NCBI GenBank assembly: GCA_031269685.1
Contig: JAISYU010000124.1
Span: 1 to 40,279, forward strand
DNA from: Dysgonamonadaceae bacterium
GTDB taxonomy: Bacteria; Bacteroidota; Bacteroidia; Bacteroidales; Azobacteroidaceae
Length of the DNA stretch: 40,279 nucleotides
Direction of reading: 5' to 3'
The translations under genes and the position numbers were made by a program. Shown one piece after another: positions 25,861-32,608 of the stretch. Numbering within the stretch: the stretch's first letter is position 1; each line of letters begins with the position of its first letter. The notes below the pieces were generated by a model that searched no databases, was not told where the DNA came from, and saw only the letters and a program-made list of their open reading frames with translations.

Positions 25861-25881
25861 AAATCCAAATATTCAGCGCTT
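25852..25881 (-). terminator. Intrinsic terminator for the RNase G gene
   Basis: AAGCGCTGAA (25852-25861) and TTCAGCGCTT (25872-25881) form a perfect 10-bp stem with a 10-nt loop. On the minus strand it is followed by TTTTTATTTTT, a good terminator for rng. On the plus strand the tail is weaker, but it could also stop FkbM transcripts. Confidence 0.85.
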
Positions 25882-25919
25882 CCCTTAATCTTATCAAGAA
25901 AATTTTACTGCAAATCTTC

Positions 25920-27470
25920 TCAAAAATCTAACTCATTCCTGTCAGTGTCGAAAATCTTGTATTGCAAGAACCCTAAACTCTGGTCAGGGATGATCGTTAT
26001 TCCAAATGAATACTGGAATCTCCATTTCCATTTCAAGGAAAATATTCCCTTGCAAATGTATGCCGCAATGTACGGATGTACATACAATTTAAATTTACCG
26101 ATCTTGCGGATCTTTACTACTTCTGTTATCTTTTCCTCTATCTCATCTGTAAAGAGGATCGATGATTTGATTTCGCCTTTGCCGAGGCAGGTCGGACAGA
26201 CTTCCGAAGTGTTAAAGTCTATCACCGGACGGACACGTTGGCGGGTTATTTGCATCAAGCCGAACTTGCTTATTTGCAAAATGTTGTGTTTGGCTCGATC
26301 GTTTTCCATAAATATGCGCATCTGATCGCAAAGCTTCTGCCGATTGGCGTTGTCATGCATGTCAATGAAGTCAATGACAATAATTCCACCCATATCACGA
26401 AGCCTTAATTGACGCGCAATCTCTTCTGCCGCAGCCAGATTTACCTCGTAGGCGTTCAATTCCTGGTTAGTCCCGGTGCGGGCGCGATTGCCGCTGTTCA
26501 CGTCTATAACGTGCATAGCCTCAGTGTGCTCAATGATAAGGTAAGCCCCACTCTTGAAGACAACATATTTCCCAAAAGCAGACTTAATTTGCTTCGTGAG
26601 GGCGTAATTGTCGAAAATGGGCTGATCACCCTTGTATACATTGACAATTTTTGTACGTTCGGGAGAAACAGCCGACAAATAATCGCGAATCTCAACAGCA
26701 ACCGTGTCATCATTTACATGTATACTCTCGAAAGATAGGTTGAAAATGTCCCTCAACAAGGCTACTATACGCCCCGTCTCCTGATAAATCAAAACAGGCG
26801 GCTTCGCCTTAAACAACTTGGGGATATTGTCGTCCCAACGTTTGACGAGCGAATGAAGCTCCGCATCAAGCTCTGCAACTTTAACTCCTTCCGCAGATGT
26901 ACGTACAATTATGGAAAAATTTTTTGGCTTAATGCTCTGAATCAACTGCTTCAACCTCATCCTTTCTTCACCGGACTTGATCTTAGTCGAAACTAAAACC
27001 TTATCCCCGAACGGCATCGCAACCAAAAAACGACCGGCAAACGAAATTTCCGCCGTAAGGCGCGGTCCTTTTGTCGAAATGGGTTCCTTAGTGATCTGAA
27101 CAAGCACCTCATCGCCAACTTTCAGTCTCTCGGAAATTTGTCCATCCTTCACAATGTCAGGAATATTGGCAAATTTATTGATAGACGGAACCTTTTTCTT
27201 GTCGGCGAGCGCAGCCTTCAGGAAAGCATCAAAACGATTAAAGTTGGCGCTTAAATCCTGATAGTGCAAAAAAGCCTCTTTTGAGTAACCTACGTCAACG
27301 AATGCAGCATTCAATCCCGGCATAATCTTTTTGATCCTGCCCAGGTAGATGTCGCCAACCGTAAACGAAATATTCTGTGCCTCCTTCTGAAACTCAACAA
27401 GTTTCTTGTCTTCAAGAACAGCGATGGATATTGCGTTCGGTTGAACATCGATTACTAATTCGCTAACCAC
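25920..27470 (-). CDS. rng: Ribonuclease G/E family protein
   Basis: This is an endoribonuclease of the RNase E/G family, acting in rRNA processing and mRNA decay. Near the N-terminus is an S1-type domain (FTVGDIYLGRIKKIMPGLNAAFVDVGYSKEAFLH). The catalytic aspartates are in MHVIDVNSG and IIVIDFIDMHD, and the zinc-link in CPTCLGKGEI. The 516-aa length and lack of a long C-terminal scaffold fit RNase G. The usual Bacteroidota N-terminus SELVIDVQP points to the GTG at 27470 as start; the longer TTG start at 27512 overlaps a -7-like AAccTTTG and has no in-frame ATG. HU and a tiny basic protein are encoded upstream. Confidence 0.92.
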   Translation of the reverse strand: MVSELVIDVQPNAISIAVLEDKKLVEFQKEAQNISFTVGDIYLGRIKKIMPGLNAAFVDVGYSKEAFLHYQDLSANFNRFDAFLKAALADKKKVPSINKFANIPDIVKDGQISERLKVGDEVLVQITKEPISTKGPRLTAEISFAGRFLVAMPFGDKVLVSTKIKSGEERMRLKQLIQSIKPKNFSIIVRTSAEGVKVAELDAELHSLVKRWDDNIPKLFKAKPPVLIYQETGRIVALLRDIFNLSFESIHVNDDTVAVEIRDYLSAVSPERTKIVNVYKGDQPIFDNYALTKQIKSAFGKYVVFKSGAYLIIEHTEAMHVIDVNSGNRARTGTNQELNAYEVNLAAAEEIARQLRLRDMGGIIVIDFIDMHDNANRQKLCDQMRIFMENDRAKHNILQISKFGLMQITRQRVRPVIDFNTSEVCPTCLGKGEIKSSILFTDEIEEKITEVVKIRKIGKFKLYVHPYIAAYICKGIFSLKWKWRFQYSFGITIIPDQSLGFLQYKIFDTDRNELDF

Positions 27471-27581
27471 AATACTAATTTTTAGATATAAAACATTATA
27501 AATAAATGCCAAAGGTTAAACGTGCTTTTAACACCCTTAACCTTCAACATGATTTTACGTACTGGATTGAATTTCACAAAG

Positions 27582-27674
27582 TTACTTCTTCTTCTTGTGA
27601 CGATTCTTTCTCAGTCTTTTCTTACGTTTGTGCGTAGACATCTTGTGCCTTTTTCTTTTTTTTCCGCTTGGCAT
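27582..27674 (-). CDS. Tiny strongly basic protein, possibly ribosomal (bS22/mS38-like)
   Basis: This 30-codon ORF encodes MPSGKKRKRHKMSTHKRKKR followed by LRKNRHKKKK: 21 of 30 residues are Lys, Arg or His. The same tiny ORF is, as far as I recall, conserved at this position in many Bacteroidota. Its pattern (KKRKRHKM...HKRKKRLRKNRHKK) resembles the C-terminal AURKAIP1/COX24 segment of mitochondrial mS38 and the actinobacterial ribosomal protein bS22. That suggests a small-subunit ribosomal peptide, but this is inference. It lies 36 bp downstream of the HU gene and 111 bp upstream of rng. Confidence 0.75.
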   Translation of the reverse strand: MPSGKKRKRHKMSTHKRKKRLRKNRHKKKK

Positions 27675-27710
27675 CGTTAATTTCTGATTTTCTGTTAATA
27701 AAAAAAGGAA

Positions 27711-28007
27711 TTACTTCTTTGTTTTGTCCAAGTTTTGCGTCAAGGCTTCGCTGAAATAATGTGAAGGTTTGAAGGTAGGCACAGAACGTTCCGGTATAAT
27801 GATCGTTTTGTTCTGCTTGATATGCCTTGCAGCTTTAGCAGCACGTTTTTTAACTACGAAGGAACCGAAACCTCTAAGGTAAACGTTGTTGCCTTCTATC
27901 ATTGAACCGGTTACAGTTTCGATGAAACCTTCAACCACAGTTAAAACAGTTGCCCTGTCCAAACCAGAGCTTTTCGCGATTGTACTAACAATTTCCGCTT
28001 TTGTCAT
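27711..28007 (-). CDS. hup: HU family DNA-binding protein
   Basis: This is a 98-aa histone-like nucleoid protein that bends DNA without sequence specificity. The helical dimerisation half begins MTKAEIVSTIAKSSGLDRATV, and the beta-arm half carries the signature GFGSFVVKKRAAKAARHIKQNKTIIIPERSVPTFKPS. It is somewhat longer than 90-aa HU by a short basic tail (DKTKK). A -7 box lies at 28052-28059. Given the abundance of 21-bp (two helical turn) repeats with A-tracts in this genome, HU-type proteins are natural candidate binders, but nothing in the sequence proves this. Confidence 0.95.
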   Translation of the reverse strand: MTKAEIVSTIAKSSGLDRATVLTVVEGFIETVTGSMIEGNNVYLRGFGSFVVKKRAAKAARHIKQNKTIIIPERSVPTFKPSHYFSEALTQNLDKTKK

Positions 28008-28051
28008 GATAAATAATTTTAATTAATTAGTAATAAGTTTGTTTTAGGCTG

Positions 28052-28059
28052 CAAAAGTA
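28052..28059 (-). promoter_or_regulatory. -7 box (TActTTTG) for the HU gene
   Basis: TACTTTTG on the minus strand lies 44 bp before the HU ATG. No clear -33 TTTG is present. Confidence 0.5.
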
Positions 28060-28248
28060 AGATAAATTTTTGATATACGAAAAGATTATAGCATATTTCT
28101 TCAATTTTAATATATTATTTTAATAAATACGCTGTTTTATCATCAATATTTACCTTAGAAAATACGTTATGAGCCTTGGAAATTGCTTTTAATCACCGTG
28201 CACTTCAAAGAATTTACAGCATTTTATTAAGATACAGATAAAATTTTG

Positions 28249-28256
28249 TACTTTTG
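28249..28256 (+). promoter_or_regulatory. -7 box (TActTTTG) for nrnA-guaD
   Basis: TACTTTTG lies 22 bp before the ATG at 28279 and overlaps the longer in-frame reading from 28246, which it excludes. Confidence 0.6.
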
Positions 28257-28278
28257 TTGCTCACAGTTTTCAAATATA

Positions 28279-29313
28279 ATGCTTACAAAAATAATTACAG
28301 AGGATAACATCCATAAAGCAAAGAAATTAATCAATCGCAGTCATAAAATAGTGATAGTAGTTCATACGTATCCTGATGGTGATGCTTTGGGTTCGTCGCT
28401 TGGTCTGTGGCATTTTCTTAGCGAACTCGGCAAAAGTGTGAATGTGATAGTACCGGACGGTTATCCCTCGTATTACAAGTGGATGCCGGGGTCAGAGGGG
28501 ATTATTGTTGCCGACCGCCAGCATAAGTACGCTGGGGAATTGATTTCTTCTGCCGATCTCATCTTTTGCCTTGACTTCAACGAACTGCGTCGCACGGCGA
28601 TCCTCGAACCATTTCTCAGGGACTCGAAGGCGAAGAAAATCATGATTGATCATCATCCTGATCCTGTTAAGTTTTGCGATGTAATCATTTCACATCCAGA
28701 GATGTCATCTACTGCCGAGTTAGTTTTCCGGTTTATTTGTCGGATGGGCATGTTTGAGTACGTCAATTTATTTTGTGCCGAATGTATTTACACGGGAATG
28801 ATGACCGACACCGGCGCGTTTACTTTCAACTCCAACCGTCCCGACATATTTTTCATTATCAGCGAGTTATTGAAGACGGGTATTGACAGGGACGCCATTT
28901 ATTCGCGCATTTACAACCGGCACAGTGTAGATCGCGTTCGCTTACAAGGCTACGTATTGTATAATAAGATGAAGATTTACGAGAAATATCACACTTCATT
29001 GATCGCGCTTTCGCATGAAGAGCATCAACGGTTTAACATACAGAGGGGAGATACGGAAGGCTTTGTTAATATCCCGCTTTCCATGGGTGATATTATTTTC
29101 TCAGCCTTCATTCGTGAGGACAAAGACGTTGTAAAAATTTCTCTTCGGTCGAAGGATTCGTTCCCCTGCAATCGATTTGCGGCTGAAGTTTACGGAGGTG
29201 GCGGTCACTTGAATGCTTCTGGCGGTGAGTTTTGCGGAACTTTGGACGAAGCCATCCAAAAATTTGAGGAGAACTTGGAAAATTACAAAGAATTGCTTGT
29301 ATTAAATCATTAA
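28279..29313 (+). CDS. nrnA: DHH family phosphoesterase (NrnA-like oligoribonuclease / pAp phosphatase)
   Basis: This 344-aa cytosolic enzyme belongs to the DHH/DHHA1 family whose NrnA members degrade short RNA oligonucleotides and dephosphorylate pAp. The manganese-binding motifs are HTYPDGDALGSS (residues ~28-39), FCLDFN (third motif, Asp), IDHHP (the DHH triad) and MMTDTGAFTFNSN. The C-terminal DHHA1 domain ends in the substrate-binding GGGGHLNASGG. The start MLTKIITEDN at 28279 agrees with the family N-terminus and the promoter. The guaD gene begins 3 bp after its stop, so the two form an operon. An RNA-turnover role matches the divergent rng cluster. Confidence 0.9.
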   Translation: MLTKIITEDNIHKAKKLINRSHKIVIVVHTYPDGDALGSSLGLWHFLSELGKSVNVIVPDGYPSYYKWMPGSEGIIVADRQHKYAGELISSADLIFCLDFNELRRTAILEPFLRDSKAKKIMIDHHPDPVKFCDVIISHPEMSSTAELVFRFICRMGMFEYVNLFCAECIYTGMMTDTGAFTFNSNRPDIFFIISELLKTGIDRDAIYSRIYNRHSVDRVRLQGYVLYNKMKIYEKYHTSLIALSHEEHQRFNIQRGDTEGFVNIPLSMGDIIFSAFIREDKDVVKISLRSKDSFPCNRFAAEVYGGGGHLNASGGEFCGTLDEAIQKFEENLENYKELLVLNH

Positions 29314-29316
29314 CTC

Positions 29317-29787
29317 ATGACAGATGAGATGTACATTAAGGAAGCCATTCGCATAGCGGAGGAAAATGTAATTAACGTCGGCGGGGGTCCTTTTGGCGCC
29401 TTGATTGTTAAGGGCGACATGATTATATCTGAGGCGGTTAACACTGTAACTTTGACAAACGACCCGACTGCTCATGCGGAAGTGAACGCTATACGCGCAG
29501 CATGTAAGGCATTGAACACGTTTGACTTGTCAGGATCTGTGTTATATTCGAGTTGTGAGCCTTGTCCCATGTGTCTTTCGGCTATTTACTGGGCTCATAT
29601 AGACAAAATATATTACGCTGCTTCTCGTTATGACGCGCAAGATGCCGGCTTTGACGATTCTTTCATTTACGAGGAGTTAAATTTGCCGATTTCCGAGCGT
29701 CATATTAAGATCATCCGGTTGTTATCTGCTGATGGCAGGCTTCCTTTTGATCAATGGAAAAAAAATATAACGAAAGTTCCTTATTAA
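29317..29787 (+). CDS. guaD: Guanine deaminase-type nucleoside/base deaminase
   Basis: This 156-aa enzyme is of the cytidine deaminase fold. The zinc and proton-shuttle residues appear in TAHAEVNAIR (HAE) and SSCEPCPMCLSAIYWA (PCxxC). The sequence CEPCPMCLSAIYWAHIDKIYYA and the C-terminal region (AGFDDSFIYEELNLP, ... W) fit the B. subtilis GuaD type, which deaminates guanine to xanthine, better than tRNA adenosine deaminase TadA. It is cotranscribed with nrnA (3-bp gap), suggesting a purine salvage or turnover unit. Confidence 0.88.
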   Translation: MTDEMYIKEAIRIAEENVINVGGGPFGALIVKGDMIISEAVNTVTLTNDPTAHAEVNAIRAACKALNTFDLSGSVLYSSCEPCPMCLSAIYWAHIDKIYYAASRYDAQDAGFDDSFIYEELNLPISERHIKIIRLLSADGRLPFDQWKKNITKVPY

Positions 29788-29793
29788 ACGTTA

Positions 29794-29824
29794 TTTGCTT
29801 TTTCGGAAAAACATTGTACTTTTG
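29794..29824 (+). promoter_or_regulatory. Bacteroidota promoter for the three-gene helical protein cluster
   Basis: TTTG at 29794-29797 and TActTTTG at 29817-29824 are separated by 19 bp. The ATG at 29857 follows 32 bp later. Confidence 0.75.
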
Positions 29825-29856
29825 TCTTTTAAACAAATATGTAATAATAAACGGCT

Positions 29857-30345
29857 ATGAATTTAAGAAAAAAGGGTCTGGACGCTTTGGGTCACGTTGC
29901 GAAGTTGTTAAATTACGATGACTTGTCGAATAAAAGTTTTTACAACATGCGTTATTACCTTGAGAATTCGCAGGCTTACAGTAAGGACTTGGTCTCCGGC
30001 AGGAAGAATGTGTTTGATTCGCCGAGTGAGTTTATTGCTGTTCGTAAAACTTTTCGTTATTATCTTGGCAAGATGGAATTAAATGTCGGTAATTTACAAA
30101 CTGTGCTCAATGAGGCTCAGGATTATGTTGACAGCGAGCGATGCGCTGTCGAAAATTCGCAAGGTTTTATCGACGACTTGCGTACTGTGATCGATAACAC
30201 GACGAAGAACATCACTTTCATCCTTCAATATACTGATTTGGTTCAACAGGCGGCAGCCGAGCTTGATAAGATTGACGAAGCGGTGCAAAAGCACCTTCGC
30301 GGGGAAAATGATGAGACGGAAGACGAAGTTAAGGACATTAATTGA
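29857..30345 (+). CDS. Helical protein of unknown function, cluster member 1
   Basis: This 162-aa protein has no signal peptide or membrane segment. Residues 1-75 contain FYNMRYYLENSQAYSKDLVSG and FRYYLGKMELNV. Residues 75-145 are predicted to form long amphipathic helices with heptad periodicity (NEAQDYVDSERCAVENSQGF, IDDLRTVIDNTTKNITFILQYTDLVQQ), suggesting a coiled coil. The C-terminus is acidic. It shares the NLQ..L.EAQ.YV pattern with the third gene of the cluster, so they may be distant paralogues. It follows a strong promoter, and the second gene is 15 bp downstream. I recognise no family; structural or scaffold role is possible. Confidence 0.7.
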   Translation: MNLRKKGLDALGHVAKLLNYDDLSNKSFYNMRYYLENSQAYSKDLVSGRKNVFDSPSEFIAVRKTFRYYLGKMELNVGNLQTVLNEAQDYVDSERCAVENSQGFIDDLRTVIDNTTKNITFILQYTDLVQQAAAELDKIDEAVQKHLRGENDETEDEVKDIN

Positions 30346-30360
30346 TAAAAGCCAACGCTT

Positions 30361-31029
30361 ATGGATTTGAAAAATGACAATATTGGGACTGAAAATAATA
30401 CGAAGGAGTCCAAGATTAACATCTACAATTGGGAATATACTGTTGAGAACGATCAATATTACATCAGTGACGAGATAATTTCGACCCAACCCGGGATATA
30501 TTTCACCAAAACCTTGCAATATTTCTTCAAGGAGTTGGATGATTCCTGCTCTTATTTGGGCGATTCGTGTGAGAACTTGCGGTATTACGTTCTGCACATA
30601 CCCGATTTGACTGATCCTCCGCTTGGTTCCGGCAACAGGGTATTGATGTTCCTCGACAGTATACGGGAAAATATTGACATGGTATTAAATTGTGCGGCAG
30701 TATCGCAGTATTACCTTGACGATCCGGCGAATTATGCCATTAATTCGGCACATTCTATCGAGATCTTACAGAAGGCGATTAAGGGTGCGTACATACAGGT
30801 TGACAGTGTTCGGGGTTATATCGAATTGATGCAATTTATTGCTAATTTGTTTCAAATTTGCATTGACCGCAACAGACCTTACCCTGATGAGCGTTCATAT
30901 ACGATCTGTTACGACCCTGCGCCCACATTTCGTTTGTTTCATGACGATAAATATCAGACAAATTTTGTTGTTTTCGCCTATAATGAGCCACGAACGTTAT
31001 GTGATGCGCAGCGAACGTTACGCGATTAG
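30361..31029 (+). CDS. Helical protein of unknown function, cluster member 2
   Basis: This 222-aa protein has no signal peptide. An N-terminal acidic linker leads to IYNWEYTVENDQYYISDEIIS and then to a helical core (FFKELDDSCSYLGDSCENLRYYVLHIPDL; SAHSIEILQKAIKGAYIQVDSVRGYIELMQFIANLFQICID). The tail TFRLFHDDKYQTNFVVFAYNE resembles the tail of member 3 (EISFFKHPKYQLEYVVHMK), which supports paralogy. It is 15 bp after member 1. The final residues (EPRTLCDAQRTLRD) come from a short near-duplicated stretch, CGAACGTTA at 30991 and 31013. Function unknown. Confidence 0.7.
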   Translation: MDLKNDNIGTENNTKESKINIYNWEYTVENDQYYISDEIISTQPGIYFTKTLQYFFKELDDSCSYLGDSCENLRYYVLHIPDLTDPPLGSGNRVLMFLDSIRENIDMVLNCAAVSQYYLDDPANYAINSAHSIEILQKAIKGAYIQVDSVRGYIELMQFIANLFQICIDRNRPYPDERSYTICYDPAPTFRLFHDDKYQTNFVVFAYNEPRTLCDAQRTLRD

Positions 31030-31074
31030 CCGTTAATTTTCATAAATAAAAAGAAATTGACAAAGAAAAATAAT

Positions 31075-31716
31075 ATGACAAAACTGGAAAAGAGGTTACG
31101 GATGAAAGATTACATTGCTCGGATTGGGGAATACTCTGAGACGGCGCGACTTTGTATCAAGCAGATAAACGATTACATTGTGAGTTCGAAATTTTACGAT
31201 GCCGAGACGAAAAGTTTCAATAAGGTATTCTACATCCCCGCCGAGGAGTTTGGAGAATCCCTTGATTTGATTTATCATTATTGCGACGTGTTGCGTTCTT
31301 TTACAAAAAAAGTGCAAGTCTGCACCGAAGAGGCTCAGGAATACGTCAACAATCTTCAAAATGACACCGAAGACCTTCAGAATTACACTAACAACCTTCA
31401 AAATGACACCGAAGACCTTCAGAATTACACTGAAAGCCTGCAAGATTACACTGAAGACCTTCTAAATGACACTGAAGACCTTATCGAGGACATTATCGAC
31501 CTTCAGGATGTCATCAATTCCTCGCAGGAAAACATCAAAGGGATTACGGGTTTCTGCAATCACATGCAAGAGGCTATCAACACGTTACGGCATAATAACC
31601 GGCCGCCATCTTCCGACACTAAGCACAGCGTATTTCACGAGATAAGTTTCTTTAAGCACCCCAAATACCAGTTAGAATATGTCGTGCACATGAAGACAAT
31701 AGCCAAAGCCGAGTAA
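31075..31716 (+). CDS. Coiled-coil protein with in-frame 21-bp repeats, cluster member 3
   Basis: This 213-aa protein has no signal peptide. The N-terminal 85 residues (LEKRLRMKDYIARIGEYSET ... YHYCDVLRSFTKKV) are helical. Residues ~88-145 are heptads of the type LQNDTED / LQNYTEN / LQDYTED, expected to form a coiled coil. The DNA for these (31357-31482) is a 21-bp tandem repeat whose core is nearly the same as the non-coding repeats 300 bp downstream. The C-terminus (RHNNRPPSSDTKHSVFHEIS FFKHPKYQLEYVV) resembles that of member 2. Start at ATG 31075 is preferred to TTG 31057. Function unknown; 45 bp separate it from member 2. Confidence 0.7.
   Translation: MTKLEKRLRMKDYIARIGEYSETARLCIKQINDYIVSSKFYDAETKSFNKVFYIPAEEFGESLDLIYHYCDVLRSFTKKVQVCTEEAQEYVNNLQNDTEDLQNYTNNLQNDTEDLQNYTESLQDYTEDLLNDTEDLIEDIIDLQDVINSSQENIKGITGFCNHMQEAINTLRHNNRPPSSDTKHSVFHEISFFKHPKYQLEYVVHMKTIAKAE
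31357..31482 (+). repeat. In-frame 21-bp repeat in cluster member 3
   Basis: Six units start at 31357, 31378, 31399, 31420, 31441 and 31462, alternating CAAAATGACACC and CAGAATTACACT cores followed by GAAGACCTT. The first 42 bp are repeated almost exactly at 31399, which points to a recent duplication. Confidence 0.9.
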
Positions 31717-31722
31717 TAAAAT

Positions 31723-31750
31723 AGTGAAGAGTGAAGAGTGAAGAGTGAAG
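31723..31750 (+). repeat. 7-bp tandem repeat AGTGAAG x4
   Basis: Four perfect AGTGAAG copies are followed by a degenerate AATTAAG. They lie 7 bp after the stop codon of cluster member 3. Confidence 0.9.
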
Positions 31751-31776
31751 AATTAAGGGTTTACACCTACAAGTGG

Positions 31777-31881
31777 CAAAATTACATGACAGTATTACAA
31801 AATTACACTGCCAAGTGGCACAATTACGCCGATAACCGGCAAAATTATACGACAGTGTCACAAAATTACACTGCCCCCCTC
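31777..31881 (+). repeat. Degenerate 21-bp units before 9-mers, copy B
   Basis: Five units start at 31777, 31798, 31819, 31840 and 31861, each with a CAAAATTA-like core (one CACAATTA). The last unit runs through CAAAATTACACTGCC into a C-rich junction. Confidence 0.85.
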
Positions 31882-31985
31882 CTTAAAGACCTTAAAATCC
31901 TTAAAGACTTTAATGTCCTTAAAGTCCTTAAAGCCTTTAAAGTCCTTAATCTCTTTAACGCCTTTAAAGCCCTTAATGACTTTTC
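31882..31985 (+). repeat. 9-bp repeat run, copy B
   Basis: About eleven degenerate 9-bp units such as CTTAAAGAC, CTTTAATGT, CCTTAAAGT and CTTTAAAGC. The CCTTAAAG that opens the run is 20 nt after the CAAAAT of the preceding 21-mer. Confidence 0.85.
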
Positions 31986-32007
31986 CGAAAATAACCCGAT
32001 AGCATTG

Positions 32008-32070
32008 CGAAATTTCGCCGCATCGCCGCAAAACCACACCGCCGCGTCTCAAAATGACACTGCCCTCCTC
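32008..32070 (+). repeat. Degenerate 21-bp units before 9-mers, copy C
   Basis: Three units start at 32008 (CGAAAT), 32029 (CAAAAC) and 32050 (CAAAAT). The last reads CAAAATGACACTGCCC and passes into the 9-mer run with the same junction as copy B. Confidence 0.8.
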
Positions 32071-32115
32071 CTTAAAGACCTTAAAGCCTTTAAAGCCCTT
32101 AATGTCTTTAAAAGA
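32071..32115 (+). repeat. 9-bp repeat run, copy C
   Basis: About five 9-bp units (CTTAAAGAC, CTTAAAGCC, TTTAAAGCC, CTTAATGTC) end in TTTAAAAGAAATTACCC, which resembles the endings of the other 9-mer runs. Two further 21-mer remnants follow at 32133 and 32154. Confidence 0.8.
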
Positions 32116-32238
32116 AATTACCCGACAGTGTCACAAATTTACGCCGAAACCGGCAAACTTTCTCTGTCACGGGGAATGACTTACAACCTCAATCTTCGCC
32201 TTTACATTGCCTGGATGCGGTCACTCGCTGTCACTCGG

Positions 32239-32469
32239 CAAACTTACACTGTTAACTGGCAAACTTACGCTGTTAACTCGCAAACTTACGCTGTTAACTG
32301 GCAAACTTACACTGTTAACTGGCAAACTTACGCTGTTAACTGGCAAACTTACGCTGTTAACTCGCAAACTTACGCTGTTAACTCGCAAACTTACGCTGTT
32401 AACTCACAAACTTACGCTGTTAACTCGCAAACTTACGCTGTTAACTCGCAAACTTACGCTGTTAACTCG
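32239..32469 (+). repeat. 21-bp tandem array, eleven units (CAAACTTACGCTGTTAAC type)
   Basis: Eleven units in perfect register from 32239 to 32469. Each is CAAACTTAC(G/A)CTGTTAAC plus TSG or TCA, with almost no variation, so expansion is recent. The GTTAAC palindrome recurs in every unit. Confidence 0.97.
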
Positions 32470-32608
32470 CAAATTTAGACCGACGACTCGCAAACTTAGA
32501 CCGACGATGAGCAAACTTAGAGCGACGACTAGCAAACTTAGAGCGACAACTAGCAAACTTAGAGCGACGATGAGCAAACTTAGAGCGACAACTCGCAAAC
32601 TTAGACCG
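32470..32608 (+). repeat. 21-bp tandem array, second unit type (CAAACTTAGAGCGAC)
   Basis: Six full units and a fragment continue the register of the preceding array without a break, but the second half of the unit changes to AGAGCGACRACTMG or AGACCGACGATGAG. TTAG puts a stop in the frame that was open upstream. Confidence 0.95.

Noticed and set aside
27471-27512. Upstream TTG start for RNase G
   Set aside because: The TTG lies in a -7-like AAccTTTG and the added 14 residues do not match the family N-terminus, while the GTG at 27470 gives the expected SELVIDVQ.
31723-31750. AGTGAAG repeat as a phase-variation tract in a gene
   Set aside because: It lies 7 bp after a stop codon and in no supported gene, so length changes would not alter a protein.
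31738-32478. A 246-aa protein from the repeat region
   Set aside because: Almost all of it is 21- and 9-bp repeat translated in frame, and it lacks a promoter. Kept only as a finding on frame preservation.
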